Shown: piece after piece, positions 31,017-41,711 of the stretch
Layout of the letters: each line of letters opens with the position of its first letter
How positions within the stretch are numbered: position 1 is the first letter of the stretch
NCBI RefSeq assembly: GCF_020176715.1
Contig: NZ_JAIVMF010000012.1
Coordinates: 62,001 to 126,000, forward strand
Reading direction: 5' to 3'
DNA: 64,000 bases
DNA from: Stappia stellulata
Lineage (GTDB): Bacteria > Pseudomonadota > Alphaproteobacteria > Rhizobiales > Stappiaceae
Made by a program: the position numbers and the translations under genes
The notes under the pieces: generated by a model
The model's input: the letters and a program-made list of their open reading frames with translations, nothing else
Database searches by the model: none
What the model was told of the DNA's origin: nothing

Positions 31017-32384
31017 TCAGCCCTGCAACCCGACCCCGCCCAGAAGGTCGGACTGGCGCTTTTGCACCGTGGCGGTTTCGAAATTCTCGATCTGCTCGTT
31101 GAACAGGCGGAAGAAGTTGAGCTCGGCGCGCAGGTGCAGGAACACTCCGCCGAGACCGATGGCGGCGCGGTCCATGAAGACGAATTCGCGCGGCACGGTG
31201 ACCGGCCCCTTTTCCTTCAGGGCCTGATGCACGCGAAACGCCTCGCGCCGGCCGTATTCCGCCGGCTTGACCCCGTCCGCGATGGAGCGCACCCGGTCGG
31301 TGAGCAAGGGGCCGTAGATGAAGCGTGCCCAGATGTTGAGGATCTCGATCAGCTCGCGGGTGAGACCCTTGAAGCCCCAGCGCTCGTAGGCGGAGACCAC
31401 CAGCGCATCGTCTTCTTCCAGCAGGCCGCGGTAGAGATCGACGACGCCGGCGACGAAGCCTGGCGGGAAGATGCGGATGCAGCCGTAGTCGAGCAGGTTG
31501 ATGCCCGCGGGTCGGCCGCTTTGCGAAAACACCGTGTAATTGCCCAGATGCGGATCGCCGTGGATCATGCCGAAGTGGCTGAAGGGATGCCACCAGGCCT
31601 TGAACATCGTCTCCGCCAGCAGGTTGCGGTCCTCCAGCGGGCTGTCCTTGAACGACAGCAGCGGCGCGCCCTCCAGCCAGCCCATGGTCAGGAGGCGCCC
31701 GGTGGAGAGGTCCTCATGCACCTCCGGCACGCGGATGCGCGGCTCGTCCTTGAAAATCTCGCTGTAGGCGGCGATCTGTTTCGCCTCGCGCTTGTAGTCG
31801 AGCTCCTCGCGCACCCTTTCGCCGATTTCCTGCGCGATCTCGCGGGTGTCGATTGCCGGCTGCATGCGCCGGTGGACCGAAAACAGCAGGCCGAGCTGCT
31901 TCAGGTCGGCTTCCACCGCCGAGGCCATGTCGGGATACTGCAGCTTGCAGGCCAGCGGCGCGCCATCCTTGGAGACGGCGCGATGGACCTGGCCGAGCGA
32001 GGCGGCGGCGGCCGGCGCGCGGTCGAATTCGGCAAAGCGCGATTGCCAGTCGCGCCCGAGCTCCGCCGACATGCGCCGCTTGACGAAGGGCCAGCCCATC
32101 GGCGGCGCATCGGCCTGAAGCTGCGCCAGCTCGGTGGCATATTCCGGCGGGATCGCGTCGGGGATGGTGGAAAGAAGCTGCGCCACCTTCATCAGCGGCC
32201 CCTTGAGGCCGCCGAGCGCGGCCGCCAGTTCCGCCGCCTGCTTCTCGTTGTCGATCTGATAGCCGAACACCCGCGCGCCGGCGAGTTTCGCCGCCAGACC
32301 GCCGACATTGGCGCCGACCCGCGCGTAGCGCCCGACCCTCGCGCTCATGCGGTTCTGTTCCCGGTCGCGTGGCGGTGTCGGCAT
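31017..32384 (-). CDS. ABC1/UbiB family atypical kinase
   Basis: 455 residues. The family motifs are clear: LKGPLMKVAQLLS (the KxGQ region, here KVAQ), the Ala-rich nucleotide loop APAAAASLGQVHRA, LACKLQYP (ATP-site Lys), EELDYKREAKQ, GMIHGDPHLGNYTV (catalytic loop) and LLDYGCIRI (metal-binding Asp). Family members support ubiquinone biosynthesis or lipid transport as ATPases rather than protein kinases. It is shorter than UbiB and lacks C-terminal membrane helices, so the exact role is open. Confidence 0.88.
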   Translation of the reverse strand: MPTPPRDREQNRMSARVGRYARVGANVGGLAAKLAGARVFGYQIDNEKQAAELAAALGGLKGPLMKVAQLLSTIPDAIPPEYATELAQLQADAPPMGWPFVKRRMSAELGRDWQSRFAEFDRAPAAAASLGQVHRAVSKDGAPLACKLQYPDMASAVEADLKQLGLLFSVHRRMQPAIDTREIAQEIGERVREELDYKREAKQIAAYSEIFKDEPRIRVPEVHEDLSTGRLLTMGWLEGAPLLSFKDSPLEDRNLLAETMFKAWWHPFSHFGMIHGDPHLGNYTVFSQSGRPAGINLLDYGCIRIFPPGFVAGVVDLYRGLLEEDDALVVSAYERWGFKGLTRELIEILNIWARFIYGPLLTDRVRSIADGVKPAEYGRREAFRVHQALKEKGPVTVPREFVFMDRAAIGLGGVFLHLRAELNFFRLFNEQIENFETATVQKRQSDLLGGVGLQG

Positions 32385-32493
32385 GGATCGGATGTCTCCG
32401 TTGAGGAAAAGGCGGCGGCCGTTTTGGCCGGATCGACGTTACCCGGATCTACGTGCTTGGTCACAGAGCGGATTGCCGCAATGCGGGATCGCC

Positions 32494-33474
32494 TCAGCCC
32501 CTTGCGGCGATCTCCGCAAGCTCGCGGAGCAGGGCGGCGATGGCCTCGCGCGCGCCGGTCAGCCCCTTGTAGGCAAGCTGGTCGGCATCAAGCGCTTCCA
32601 GTTGAGTACGCAGACTCTCGGCAAGTTCGGCGCCTTGCGGATGGCGGGCGAAGGCGGCGACCGGGTCGTGATGCACCTTGATAGTGAAGAGGATGTCGCC
32701 GCTTTCCGGCAGGCGGCGCAGGGTCTGGCGTTCCACGCGCACGAAGAGCGGGACCTCCGCCGCGCCGCCGGCCAGCGCGCCGCGGTCCACGCGGTTCGGG
32801 TCGCTCGCCTGCGGGTCGATGCGCTTGGCGTGGGGCTGGTGCAGCTCGGGGCTTGAGTAGAGCGACCAGTTGAGCCGCCAGGACGGGCGCTCCACCGGCA
32901 GATTGTCGAAGATGCGGGCCACCATTTGGCCCATGCGGGCGCCGTTGAAGCCGGGCACGGTCTCGTGGATCCCCGTCATCGACTGGCCGAATTTCTCGGC
33001 CAGCGACCAGGACGAGGGAAAGCACAGCGCGGCCGCCGCAAGCCGGTAGCCGTCCTCGCCCTTGCGCATCAGCACGAGGTCCTCCTGCACAAGGCGCGCC
33101 GCCGTCTTGAGCGGCGGGTCGTCCGCCGCGTCCAGATCGATCTCGCGTCCGGTCGCGGTGAGGCGAAGGCCGCTCGCCGTTCGTTCGTAGAGATCCGGGA
33201 AGCGCTGCGGCAGGTAGCTCCGCAGCATCTTGAGCACCTCCGCCTGCGCCGCGTGCGTGTCCGCTTCCGCGAGAAACACCGGCGCCCTGGCGGCCCCGGC
33301 GAAGAGCCGGTCCTTTTCCGCCATCTGCTCGGCGAAGCGGTCGTCCGGCTCGATCCAGTCGTTCGGATCGAGCGGCATCAGCCCGACGGTGAAGGGCTTC
33401 GACGACCCGTCATAGGGCGTGTGCGCGAAGGGCGCGCGCCGAGGGTCGTCGAAGCGGGCCGTTCCCCCGGGCAT
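32494..33474 (-). CDS. heme-dependent oxidative N-demethylase-like protein (DUF3445)
   Basis: 326 residues from ATG 33474. Features of the DUF3445/HODM alpha-subunit family: PFTVGLMPLDPNDWIEPDD, VQEDLVLMRKGEDGYRLAAA, CFPSSWSLAEKFGQSMTGIH, RLNWSLYSSPELHQP and RQTLRRLPESGDILFTIKVH. Characterised relatives demethylate small methylamines with a heme-linked centre; the substrate here is unknown. Its ATG shares one base with the oligopeptidase stop (TGATG), so the two are translationally coupled. No reductase partner gene is adjacent. Confidence 0.85.
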   Translation of the reverse strand: MPGGTARFDDPRRAPFAHTPYDGSSKPFTVGLMPLDPNDWIEPDDRFAEQMAEKDRLFAGAARAPVFLAEADTHAAQAEVLKMLRSYLPQRFPDLYERTASGLRLTATGREIDLDAADDPPLKTAARLVQEDLVLMRKGEDGYRLAAAALCFPSSWSLAEKFGQSMTGIHETVPGFNGARMGQMVARIFDNLPVERPSWRLNWSLYSSPELHQPHAKRIDPQASDPNRVDRGALAGGAAEVPLFVRVERQTLRRLPESGDILFTIKVHHDPVAAFARHPQGAELAESLRTQLEALDADQLAYKGLTGAREAIAALLRELAEIAARG

Positions 33475-35348
33475 CAGTCTTCCAGCCGTTCCAGTTCGTC
33501 GATGAAGCCGGAGATCACCGACAGGCCCTTCGACCAGAAGGCGGGATCGCTGGCATCCAGCCCGAAGGGCGCGAGCAGCTCGGAATGGTGCTTGGTGCCG
33601 CCGGCCGACAGCAGGGCGAAATACTTGTCCTGGAAACCGTCCACGGCGCCTTCGTAGACCGCGTAGAGCGAGTTCACCAGGCAATCGCCGAAGGCATAGG
33701 CATAGACATAGAAGGGCGAATGGATGAAGTGCGGGATATAGGTCCAGAAGGTCTCGTAGCCGTCGCCGAAGCGGATCGCCGGGCCGAGGCTCTCGCCCTG
33801 CACCGACATCCACAGATCGCAGATCGCCCTGGAGGTCAGTTCGCCCTCGCGGCGCGCGGCGTGGACCTTGCGCTCGAAACTGTAGAAGGCGATCTGGCGC
33901 ACCACGGTGTTGAGCATGTCCTCCACCTTGCCGGCGAGCAGGATCTTGCGGCGCTCCGGCGTTTCCGCGGTCGCCAGAAGCTCCTTGAAGGTCAGCATCT
34001 CGCCGAAGACGCTGGCGGTTTCGGCAAGCGTCAGCGGGGTCGGGGCCATCAGCGCGCCATTGGGCGCGGCGAGCACCTGATGCACGCCGTGGCCAAGCTC
34101 ATGGGCGAGCGTCATCACGTCGCGCGTGCGGCCCTGGTAGTTGAGCAGAACGTAAGGGTGGGCGCTGGGCACGGTGGGATGGGCGAAGGCGCCGGGCGCC
34201 TTGCCGGGGCGTGCCGGCGCGTCGATCCAGCCCTTGGTGAAGAAGTCGTCGGCGATCCCGGCCATCTTCGGCGAGAAACGGCCATAGGCCTCCAGCACCA
34301 GCGACCGGGCCTCGTCCCAGGGGATCTTGCGGCTGTCGGCGGAAGGAAGCGGCGCGTTGCGGTCCCAATAGTCGATCACGTCCTTGCCGAACCAGTTCGC
34401 CTTCATCGCGTAATAGCGGTGCGACAGGTCCGGATAGGCGGCGCGCACGGCCTCCACCAGCGCGTCGACCACCTCGCGCTCGACCCGGTTGGAGAGGTGG
34501 CGGCTGTCGGCGATGTCCTCAAAGCCGCGCCAGCGGTCGGAGATCTCCTTGTCCTTGGCGAGCGTGTTGGTGATCAGCGTGAAGGTGGACAGGTTTTCCT
34601 TGAAGGTCTTGCCGAGCGCCTCGGCGGCGGCCTTGCGGGTGGCGCCGTCGGGATCCTGCAGCAGCGTGAGGGTGGGTTCGAGCGCCTGTTCCTCGCCGTC
34701 GACCTCGAAGCGCAGGCCGGCCATGGTCTCGTCGAACAGGCGGTTCCAGGCGGAGGCGCCGGTCACCGACTTCTCGTGGAAGAGCTGCTCGATGCGGTCC
34801 TCGAGCTGAAAGGGGCGCGCTTTTCGAATGTCGTCGAGCCAGGGGCGATAATGCGCCAGACCCGGATCTTGCGCCGCCACGTCGAGCACTGCGTCGGGAA
34901 TGCGGTTCAGCTCCAGCGTGAAGAAGATCAGATGCGTGCTGGCGGCAGTCAGCTTGTCCTGTGCGTCGCCATAGAACTTCTGGCGCACGGGGTCGGTGGT
35001 GTCGCCGGCATAGAAGAGCCCCGCATAGGAGGCGATGCGGCCCATCAGGTCCTCCAGCGCCTCCATTTCCTTCAGCGCGCCCGCCAGTTCGGCGCCAGAG
35101 CGTTTCGCCATGTCCTCAAGCTTGCCCTTGTAGCGGGCCTCGAAGGCGGCCGCGTCCTTGGCCGCGCGGGCCATGTCGGCGGTAACCTCCGGCGCGTCAT
35201 GGGCGGGGTAGAGATCGGCAAGGTTCCACTCCGGCAGGTCCCCGAGGCTTTCCTGCCTGTCGGCCCCCTGGCCTGCGGTGGCGAAGGCCGGCCCTGTCAT
35301 GAACGGCCGTGCGGCGAGCGTGTGCGGAAAGTGGCGCGCAAATGTCAT
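33474..35348 (-). CDS. pepF: oligoendopeptidase F family M3 metallopeptidase
   Basis: Zinc peptidase cleaving short peptides in the cytosol. 624 residues from ATG 35348 behind GGAG; ATG 35300 is an alternative. Zinc motif HELGH in MTLAHELGHGVHQVL with the downstream Glu in TLAETASVFGEML. LPEWNLADLYPAHDAPE near the start is characteristic of PepF. Coupled to the DUF3445 gene by a one-base overlap. Confidence 0.94.
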   Translation of the reverse strand: MTFARHFPHTLAARPFMTGPAFATAGQGADRQESLGDLPEWNLADLYPAHDAPEVTADMARAAKDAAAFEARYKGKLEDMAKRSGAELAGALKEMEALEDLMGRIASYAGLFYAGDTTDPVRQKFYGDAQDKLTAASTHLIFFTLELNRIPDAVLDVAAQDPGLAHYRPWLDDIRKARPFQLEDRIEQLFHEKSVTGASAWNRLFDETMAGLRFEVDGEEQALEPTLTLLQDPDGATRKAAAEALGKTFKENLSTFTLITNTLAKDKEISDRWRGFEDIADSRHLSNRVEREVVDALVEAVRAAYPDLSHRYYAMKANWFGKDVIDYWDRNAPLPSADSRKIPWDEARSLVLEAYGRFSPKMAGIADDFFTKGWIDAPARPGKAPGAFAHPTVPSAHPYVLLNYQGRTRDVMTLAHELGHGVHQVLAAPNGALMAPTPLTLAETASVFGEMLTFKELLATAETPERRKILLAGKVEDMLNTVVRQIAFYSFERKVHAARREGELTSRAICDLWMSVQGESLGPAIRFGDGYETFWTYIPHFIHSPFYVYAYAFGDCLVNSLYAVYEGAVDGFQDKYFALLSAGGTKHHSELLAPFGLDASDPAFWSKGLSVISGFIDELERLED

Positions 35349-35535
35349 GAGGTCTCCGAGAGGGTCCTGAATTGCTGTCGTGTCCTTCTGGATATTGTGG
35401 ATTGCGGGCTGAGGGCAATGTTCAATCGTCCCCGGCGCGTTGCATCGCGCAAAAGATGGACGATTTGTTTACCGCTCCGGCGCTACGGTGACCCGAATTG
35501 AGACAGGGTTGAAAATCGAAAGGCGCCGCACTGGC

Positions 35536-37146
<1,611 letters not shown>

Positions 37147-37266
37147 GCGCGTCCTCGCGGTCGCGTGACTTGCATCAAGCGGCTTTGCCGGGCTTGTTAA
37201 CCTTACGACATCCGCTTCCGCGGGCCCGAATCGGGGTCCGCCCATTGTGTTCAGGATTCTCAGACC

Positions 37267-39252
37267 ATGCCGACGTCACTCCGCTCCGTTCTCTTGCGTA
37301 CCACGCTTGCCGGGGCGGTCTTCGGCCTGGCCGCGGTGTCCGGGGCCGCAGCCAATGCGACGACCGGCGCGGCGACGCCGGATCCGGCGGAAACGCGCTC
37401 GGTCGTGGACCCGAAGCCGGTGACCGCGCTGCAGCTGCTTCTGGAGGAGACAGCGTCGCGGGGCGATCCGGATGCAAAGCTCTCCTATCTCACGTCCGAC
37501 AGCAAAAAGGCCGTCGCCGCGTTTTATGCCGGGCGGCACCACAAGCCGCTCTGGACGGCCGATGGTGCGCCGACGCTGACGGCCTACCGGCTGGTCGCCC
37601 GCATGGAACGGGCCGAAGACGACGGGCTGTCCCCTTCGGATTACGCGCTGCCTGCCGATCTCATTTCCCAGGTCGGTCGCCTCGACGCCGATGATGCGGC
37701 ACGCTTCGAACGCGCGCTGTCGGCAGCGCTTTTGACCTATGCGGAGCATGCCCAGGCCGGCCGGGTCGAGCCCTCGAGCCTGTCGGGCTATATCACCGCC
37801 GCGCCGGAAAAGCCGGAGCCCGCCCTGGTGCTCGAGACGCTGGCGTCGAGCGCCGATCCGGTTTCGGCGCTCGATGGCTACAATCCGCCGCACGCCGGCT
37901 TCCAGGCGCTGCGCAAGGCGCTCGCCGACCTGCGCAAGGCGGCGGCCGAGGAAAGCGGTCCCCCGGTGGTGCCCGCCGGCAAGGTGCTGAAGGAAGGGGT
38001 CCGGGACGAGCGCGTGGCGGTCCTGCGTGCCCGGCTCGGACTGGCGCCCGCCGAGGCGCGTGATGCAACCGCCGTCACGACAGTCGCCGCGGACCCTGCC
38101 GAGGCGCAGGAGACGGCGCAAGCCGGTGCCGCGGGGACGACGGAGCCGGGCGCGAGCAATGCCGCTACCAATGCGCCTGTTGCGGCGCAGGCCGAGACGC
38201 CGGGCGATCCGACGCTGTTCGACGCGGGGGTGAAGGATGCTGTCTTCGCCTTTCAGGAGCAAAACGGCCTGCATGCGGACGGCATCGTCGGGCCGCGCAC
38301 GTTGCTGGCGCTGAATGCAACCGCCGATGACGGCATGGCGATTTCCGACGTCATCGCCAACATGGAGCGCTGGCGCTGGCTGCCGCGCGACCTCGGCGCC
38401 TTCCACGTCTTCGTCAACATTCCCGAATTCAAGGCGCGCCTGGTGCGGGACGGCCATGAGGTCTACGAGACCCGCGTGGTCGTCGGCAAGCCGGCCAACC
38501 AGACGCCGGTGTTTTCCGACGAGATGGACCACCTGATCGTCAATCCCTACTGGAATGTTCCCTATTCCATCGCTTCGCAGGAATTGCTGCCGTCGATCCG
38601 GGCCAATCCGTCCGGCTACCTGGGCTCGCGCAACTACGAGGTCCTGGCCGGCGGGCGCGTCGTCAATCCCTCGTCGATCGACTGGAGCGGCGTGAACCTG
38701 CGCTCGGTGCGCATCCGCCAGCGTCCCGGCTCGGGCAATGCGCTTGGCCGGATCAAGTTCATGTTTCCCAACCAGCATTCCGTCTATCTGCACGATACGC
38801 CGTCCAAGAGACTGTTCAACCGCTCGGCGCGGGCGTTCTCCCATGGCTGCGTGCGCGTCCAGGATCCGTTCGATTTCGCCGACGCGCTCCTGCAGCTCGA
38901 CCCGCAGTGGGATGCGGCGGCGCTGAAGAAGATGGTCGGCGGCAGCGAAAAGCGCGTCGACCTGAAGCGCCACATTCCGGTGCATCTGACCTATTTCACC
39001 GCCCATGTGGACGAAGCCGGCCGCTTGCAGCGCCGTCCCGACATCTACGGGCACAATGCGCGGCTGACCAAGGCGCTCGAGATCGAGGGCTGGCAGGACT
39101 GGCAGAAATTCGCGGTCGCCGATCCGGTGAAACGCGCAGCCCCCGTGCGTCGCGCCGCCCCGAAGAAAGCCGTGGAGACGCTGTCGATCCGCGAGCAGCG
39201 CGCCAAGGTCTTCCGCCTGCGCCAGCGCGGATCGAACGATCTCTATCGCTAG
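37267..39252 (+). CDS. L,D-transpeptidase, YcbB/LdtD type
   Basis: Makes 3-3 peptidoglycan cross-links or links proteins to peptidoglycan. 661 residues: signal peptide to about residue 30, a scaffold domain, an Ala/Thr-rich insertion of about 50 residues (GLAPAEARDATAVTTVAADP onward), a PG_binding_1 motif (FQEQNGLHADGIVGPRTL), then the YkuD domain ending FSHGCVRVQDP with catalytic Cys528 and preceding His. VVGKPANQTPVFSDEMDHL is typical. A hairpin GCCGGC-TGGT-GCCGGC follows at 39278-39293. Lies between the sigma-54 regulator and the M15-like gene. Confidence 0.93.
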   Translation: MPTSLRSVLLRTTLAGAVFGLAAVSGAAANATTGAATPDPAETRSVVDPKPVTALQLLLEETASRGDPDAKLSYLTSDSKKAVAAFYAGRHHKPLWTADGAPTLTAYRLVARMERAEDDGLSPSDYALPADLISQVGRLDADDAARFERALSAALLTYAEHAQAGRVEPSSLSGYITAAPEKPEPALVLETLASSADPVSALDGYNPPHAGFQALRKALADLRKAAAEESGPPVVPAGKVLKEGVRDERVAVLRARLGLAPAEARDATAVTTVAADPAEAQETAQAGAAGTTEPGASNAATNAPVAAQAETPGDPTLFDAGVKDAVFAFQEQNGLHADGIVGPRTLLALNATADDGMAISDVIANMERWRWLPRDLGAFHVFVNIPEFKARLVRDGHEVYETRVVVGKPANQTPVFSDEMDHLIVNPYWNVPYSIASQELLPSIRANPSGYLGSRNYEVLAGGRVVNPSSIDWSGVNLRSVRIRQRPGSGNALGRIKFMFPNQHSVYLHDTPSKRLFNRSARAFSHGCVRVQDPFDFADALLQLDPQWDAAALKKMVGGSEKRVDLKRHIPVHLTYFTAHVDEAGRLQRRPDIYGHNARLTKALEIEGWQDWQKFAVADPVKRAAPVRRAAPKKAVETLSIREQRAKVFRLRQRGSNDLYR

Positions 39253-39325
39253 ACGGGTCGCGATTTCACTCAGAAGCGCCGGCTGGTGCCGGCCGCACCC
39301 TTTCCTGAGGGGACGAGCGGGATCG

Positions 39326-39345
39326 CAGCTCCCGGTCGGGAGCTG
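39326..39345. repeat. perfect inverted repeat downstream of the transpeptidase gene
   Basis: CAGCTCCCG (39326-39334) and CGGGAGCTG (39337-39345), separated by 2 bases and followed by CCGC then A6 on the plus strand. The missing T-run means it is not a standard terminator in either direction. Confidence 0.5.
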
Positions 39346-39490
39346 CCGCAAAAAAGGCACATCCGCTGCGTAGACCGCGCGCGGTGAGGCGCCTCGAAAG
39401 CCGGGCTCCTTGCCTTTGTTTTAACGAAAACGTGAAAATTTTTCGATTGTGATGCGCATTTGCCACGATTTGCGCTCATTCTTGAATACG

Positions 39491-39506
39491 GTAAAGGCTT
39501 CTTAAC
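39491..39506 (+). promoter_or_regulatory. CtrA-like box upstream of the DUF882 gene
   Basis: GTAA-N7-TTAAC, one mismatch from the CtrA consensus TTAA-N7-TTAAC, 34 bases before the GTG at 39540, in an AT-rich stretch. Confidence 0.45.
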
Positions 39507-39539
39507 TTCGCTCACCTACACCAGTCCGACGGGGGGCGG

Positions 39540-41333
39540 GTGTTCGGCGATCCCGCCGACAAACTAGCGAGACTGACATTGCTCGAAGCACTGTTCTCCA
39601 GGCTGCGATGCCGCTTACGCTCGCTTGCAGCGATCACGCTGGCGGTCTGCCTGTCGATGGCAACGCTCGCGGTCGCGCCGGCGTCTGCCGAGACGCGCAC
39701 GCTGAAGCTCTACAACACCCATACCCACGAGCGGGTCTCGATCACGTTCAAGAAGAACGGGCGGTATCTGTCGTCGGGTCTGCGTGAGCTGAACCGGTTC
39801 CTGCGGGACTGGCGTCGCAATGAAATCACCAAGATGGATCCGAAGCTGTTCGACCTCGTCTGGGAAGTCTACCAGAAGGCGGGAACCAGCAAGCCGATCC
39901 ATGTGGTTTCGGGCTATCGCTCGCCGGCGACGAACAACATGCTGCGCCGGCGCTCGCGCGGTGTCGCCAAGACCAGCCAGCATACCCGTGGCCGCGCGAT
40001 GGACTTCTTCATTCCCGGCGTGAATGTCTCCAAACTGCGCGCCCTCGGCCTGCGCAAGGAGGTCGGCGGTGTCGGCTACTATCCGACATCGCGCACGCCC
40101 TTCGTGCATATGGATACGGGCTCGGTGCGGCACTGGCCGCGCATGACCCGCAGGCAGCTCGCCAAGGTCTTCCCGCGCGGCGACACCATTCACGTTCCCA
40201 CCGACGGCAAGAAGATGCCGCGCTACGCGGAAGCTCTGGCGCGCAAGAAGAGCGGCTCCTCGCGCGCTACCGTGGTCGCCAGCGCGGCACCGCAGCCGGT
40301 GCGCCGCAATTCCTCCGACATCTCGGCTGAAGACACGCGCCGGATTTCGCGTCCGCCGACGACCGATACGTCGAGTTCCCCCGGGCTGATCGCCCGGATC
40401 TTCTCCAGCGACGAGGAAGAGGAAACCTCCTCCGCCTCCGCACCGACCCCGCCGGCTCCCTTGCGCTCGCGTCTGGTGCAGGCCGATACGCCGCCGCCGG
40501 TTCCGCCGCAGGCGCCCCCGGGCGTGCGCACGCCGGACGCCGAGGAACCGTCGGCTCCGAGCGCGACCGACCCGGTCGTCGTGGCCGAGGTTGTTCCGCG
40601 CGGCAAGCCGGCCGGCTTCGCGGCAATCGTCGCCGCGGCAACGGCCGGATCGGTCGCACCTGGAACGCTTGACGCCCAGGCTCAGCGGATCGCCAGCGGT
40701 CTTCCCGCCGTCGAACAGACCCCGCCCGCAAATGCGGATCAGCCGGTGCAGGTTGCGAGCGCGGCTCCGACCATCACGCCGCGGCCGAAAACGGCGGAGC
40801 TTCGCCAGGGACCGACCGCAGAGGGCATCGTCCCGCGCCCGGCACCGAGCGACGGCGCTTCGGCGATCGCGGCGGTAACCGGCGGCATCCAGCCTGCGCG
40901 CAAGCCGCAAGCGGAGCTGACGGCCGCAACCCTTGCTTATGCCCCGGCGGTGACGGCATCGGCTGGCGGTGGCACGACGGCGGCCGTAGCCCTCCCCAAG
41001 AGACGCAGCGCGGCTGACGTGAAGTCCGCCTCCGCGCCCTCCGGATCGATGTCCGGCCAGTTGCCCGCGCCCGTGATCAAGGATCCGCTGGCGGTTTTCG
41101 CCGCGCTTCCGGACCGCTCGATGCCGGCGCTGATTTCCGGTGCAGCGACCACCCGCACCCGCACCTTCGCCTCGCTGTCGCATCCCAACCAGCGCCGGCT
41201 TGAGCTGCTGCTGTCGCCAAGCGGACGTGTCTTCGCCAACCGGTTCGACACTGGCGCCGGCTCTGCACCGCGTGCGGACCGCTTCGACGACGGACCGGCG
41301 GTGGTCCTGCTTCCGGTCGTCGCGCTGCGCTGA
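39540..41333 (+). CDS. DUF882 / M15-like exported peptidase with long disordered tail
   Basis: 597 residues from GTG 39540 (TTG 39579 is an alternative). Signal peptide ending near APASA-ET. The DUF882 (YcbK-like) domain, about residues 50-215, has SGYRSPATNNMLRRRSRGVA, zinc ligands His148 and Asp155 (SQHTRGRAMDFF) and a late His in FVHMDTGSVRHW, so the metal site looks complete. Relatives are D-Ala-D-Ala-type carboxypeptidases or endopeptidases of the cell wall. The remaining 380 residues are Pro/Ala/Thr-rich and low complexity. A strong terminator follows. Confidence 0.88.
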   Translation: MFGDPADKLARLTLLEALFSRLRCRLRSLAAITLAVCLSMATLAVAPASAETRTLKLYNTHTHERVSITFKKNGRYLSSGLRELNRFLRDWRRNEITKMDPKLFDLVWEVYQKAGTSKPIHVVSGYRSPATNNMLRRRSRGVAKTSQHTRGRAMDFFIPGVNVSKLRALGLRKEVGGVGYYPTSRTPFVHMDTGSVRHWPRMTRRQLAKVFPRGDTIHVPTDGKKMPRYAEALARKKSGSSRATVVASAAPQPVRRNSSDISAEDTRRISRPPTTDTSSSPGLIARIFSSDEEEETSSASAPTPPAPLRSRLVQADTPPPVPPQAPPGVRTPDAEEPSAPSATDPVVVAEVVPRGKPAGFAAIVAAATAGSVAPGTLDAQAQRIASGLPAVEQTPPANADQPVQVASAAPTITPRPKTAELRQGPTAEGIVPRPAPSDGASAIAAVTGGIQPARKPQAELTAATLAYAPAVTASAGGGTTAAVALPKRRSAADVKSASAPSGSMSGQLPAPVIKDPLAVFAALPDRSMPALISGAATTRTRTFASLSHPNQRRLELLLSPSGRVFANRFDTGAGSAPRADRFDDGPAVVLLPVVALR

Positions 41334-41354
41334 CGCAAGCCGCCTGACAGACAA

Positions 41355-41396
41355 GACCGTGCGACCACTTTGTGGTCGCGCGGTCCTTTTCTTTTA
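41355..41396 (+). terminator. strong intrinsic terminator after the DUF882 gene
   Basis: GACCGTGCGACCAC (41355-41368) pairs with GTGGTCGCGCGGTC (41372-41385), loop TTT, followed by CTTTTCTTTT. Confidence 0.85.
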
Positions 41397-41711
41397 GGAT
41401 AGGCGCCTCCAGTCGCCCATTTGACGGCTGTCGCGCCCGATTTCAGGGCGGGTGTCACGATCCTCATCCACCGACAGCAGCGCGAGCGGACTGGCGGACG
41501 GATCCCTCTTCCACATCACTGTGACCGGTGAGGCGCCATCTGCACGATGCCGGCACGGCTGTCACGCTAGGGCAAGCGGAGGCTTGCACGGGCTTTGCAG
41601 GCACGATCATGCGCGTAGGCGCATGCGGATGTTCGCCTGTGGACAGCCTGTGGAGGATGTGTGGATTGGGGGCGTTTGGGGACGGGCGCGATGCCGCGTC
41701 TTGCGGCCCGG
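41397..41711. other. 315-base gap between convergent genes
   Basis: No gene seen. A small dyad CATGCGC (41608-41614) / GCGCATG (41619-41625) is the only clear structure; no T-run follows on either strand. Confidence 0.4.

Noticed and set aside
39320..39352. Inverted repeat with A6 after the transpeptidase gene as a terminator
   Set aside because: The A-run follows the stem on the plus strand, so neither strand has the T-run after the stem.
37276..39360. A 694-codon minus-strand frame over the L,D-transpeptidase
   Set aside because: Antisense shadow without signal peptide or domain.
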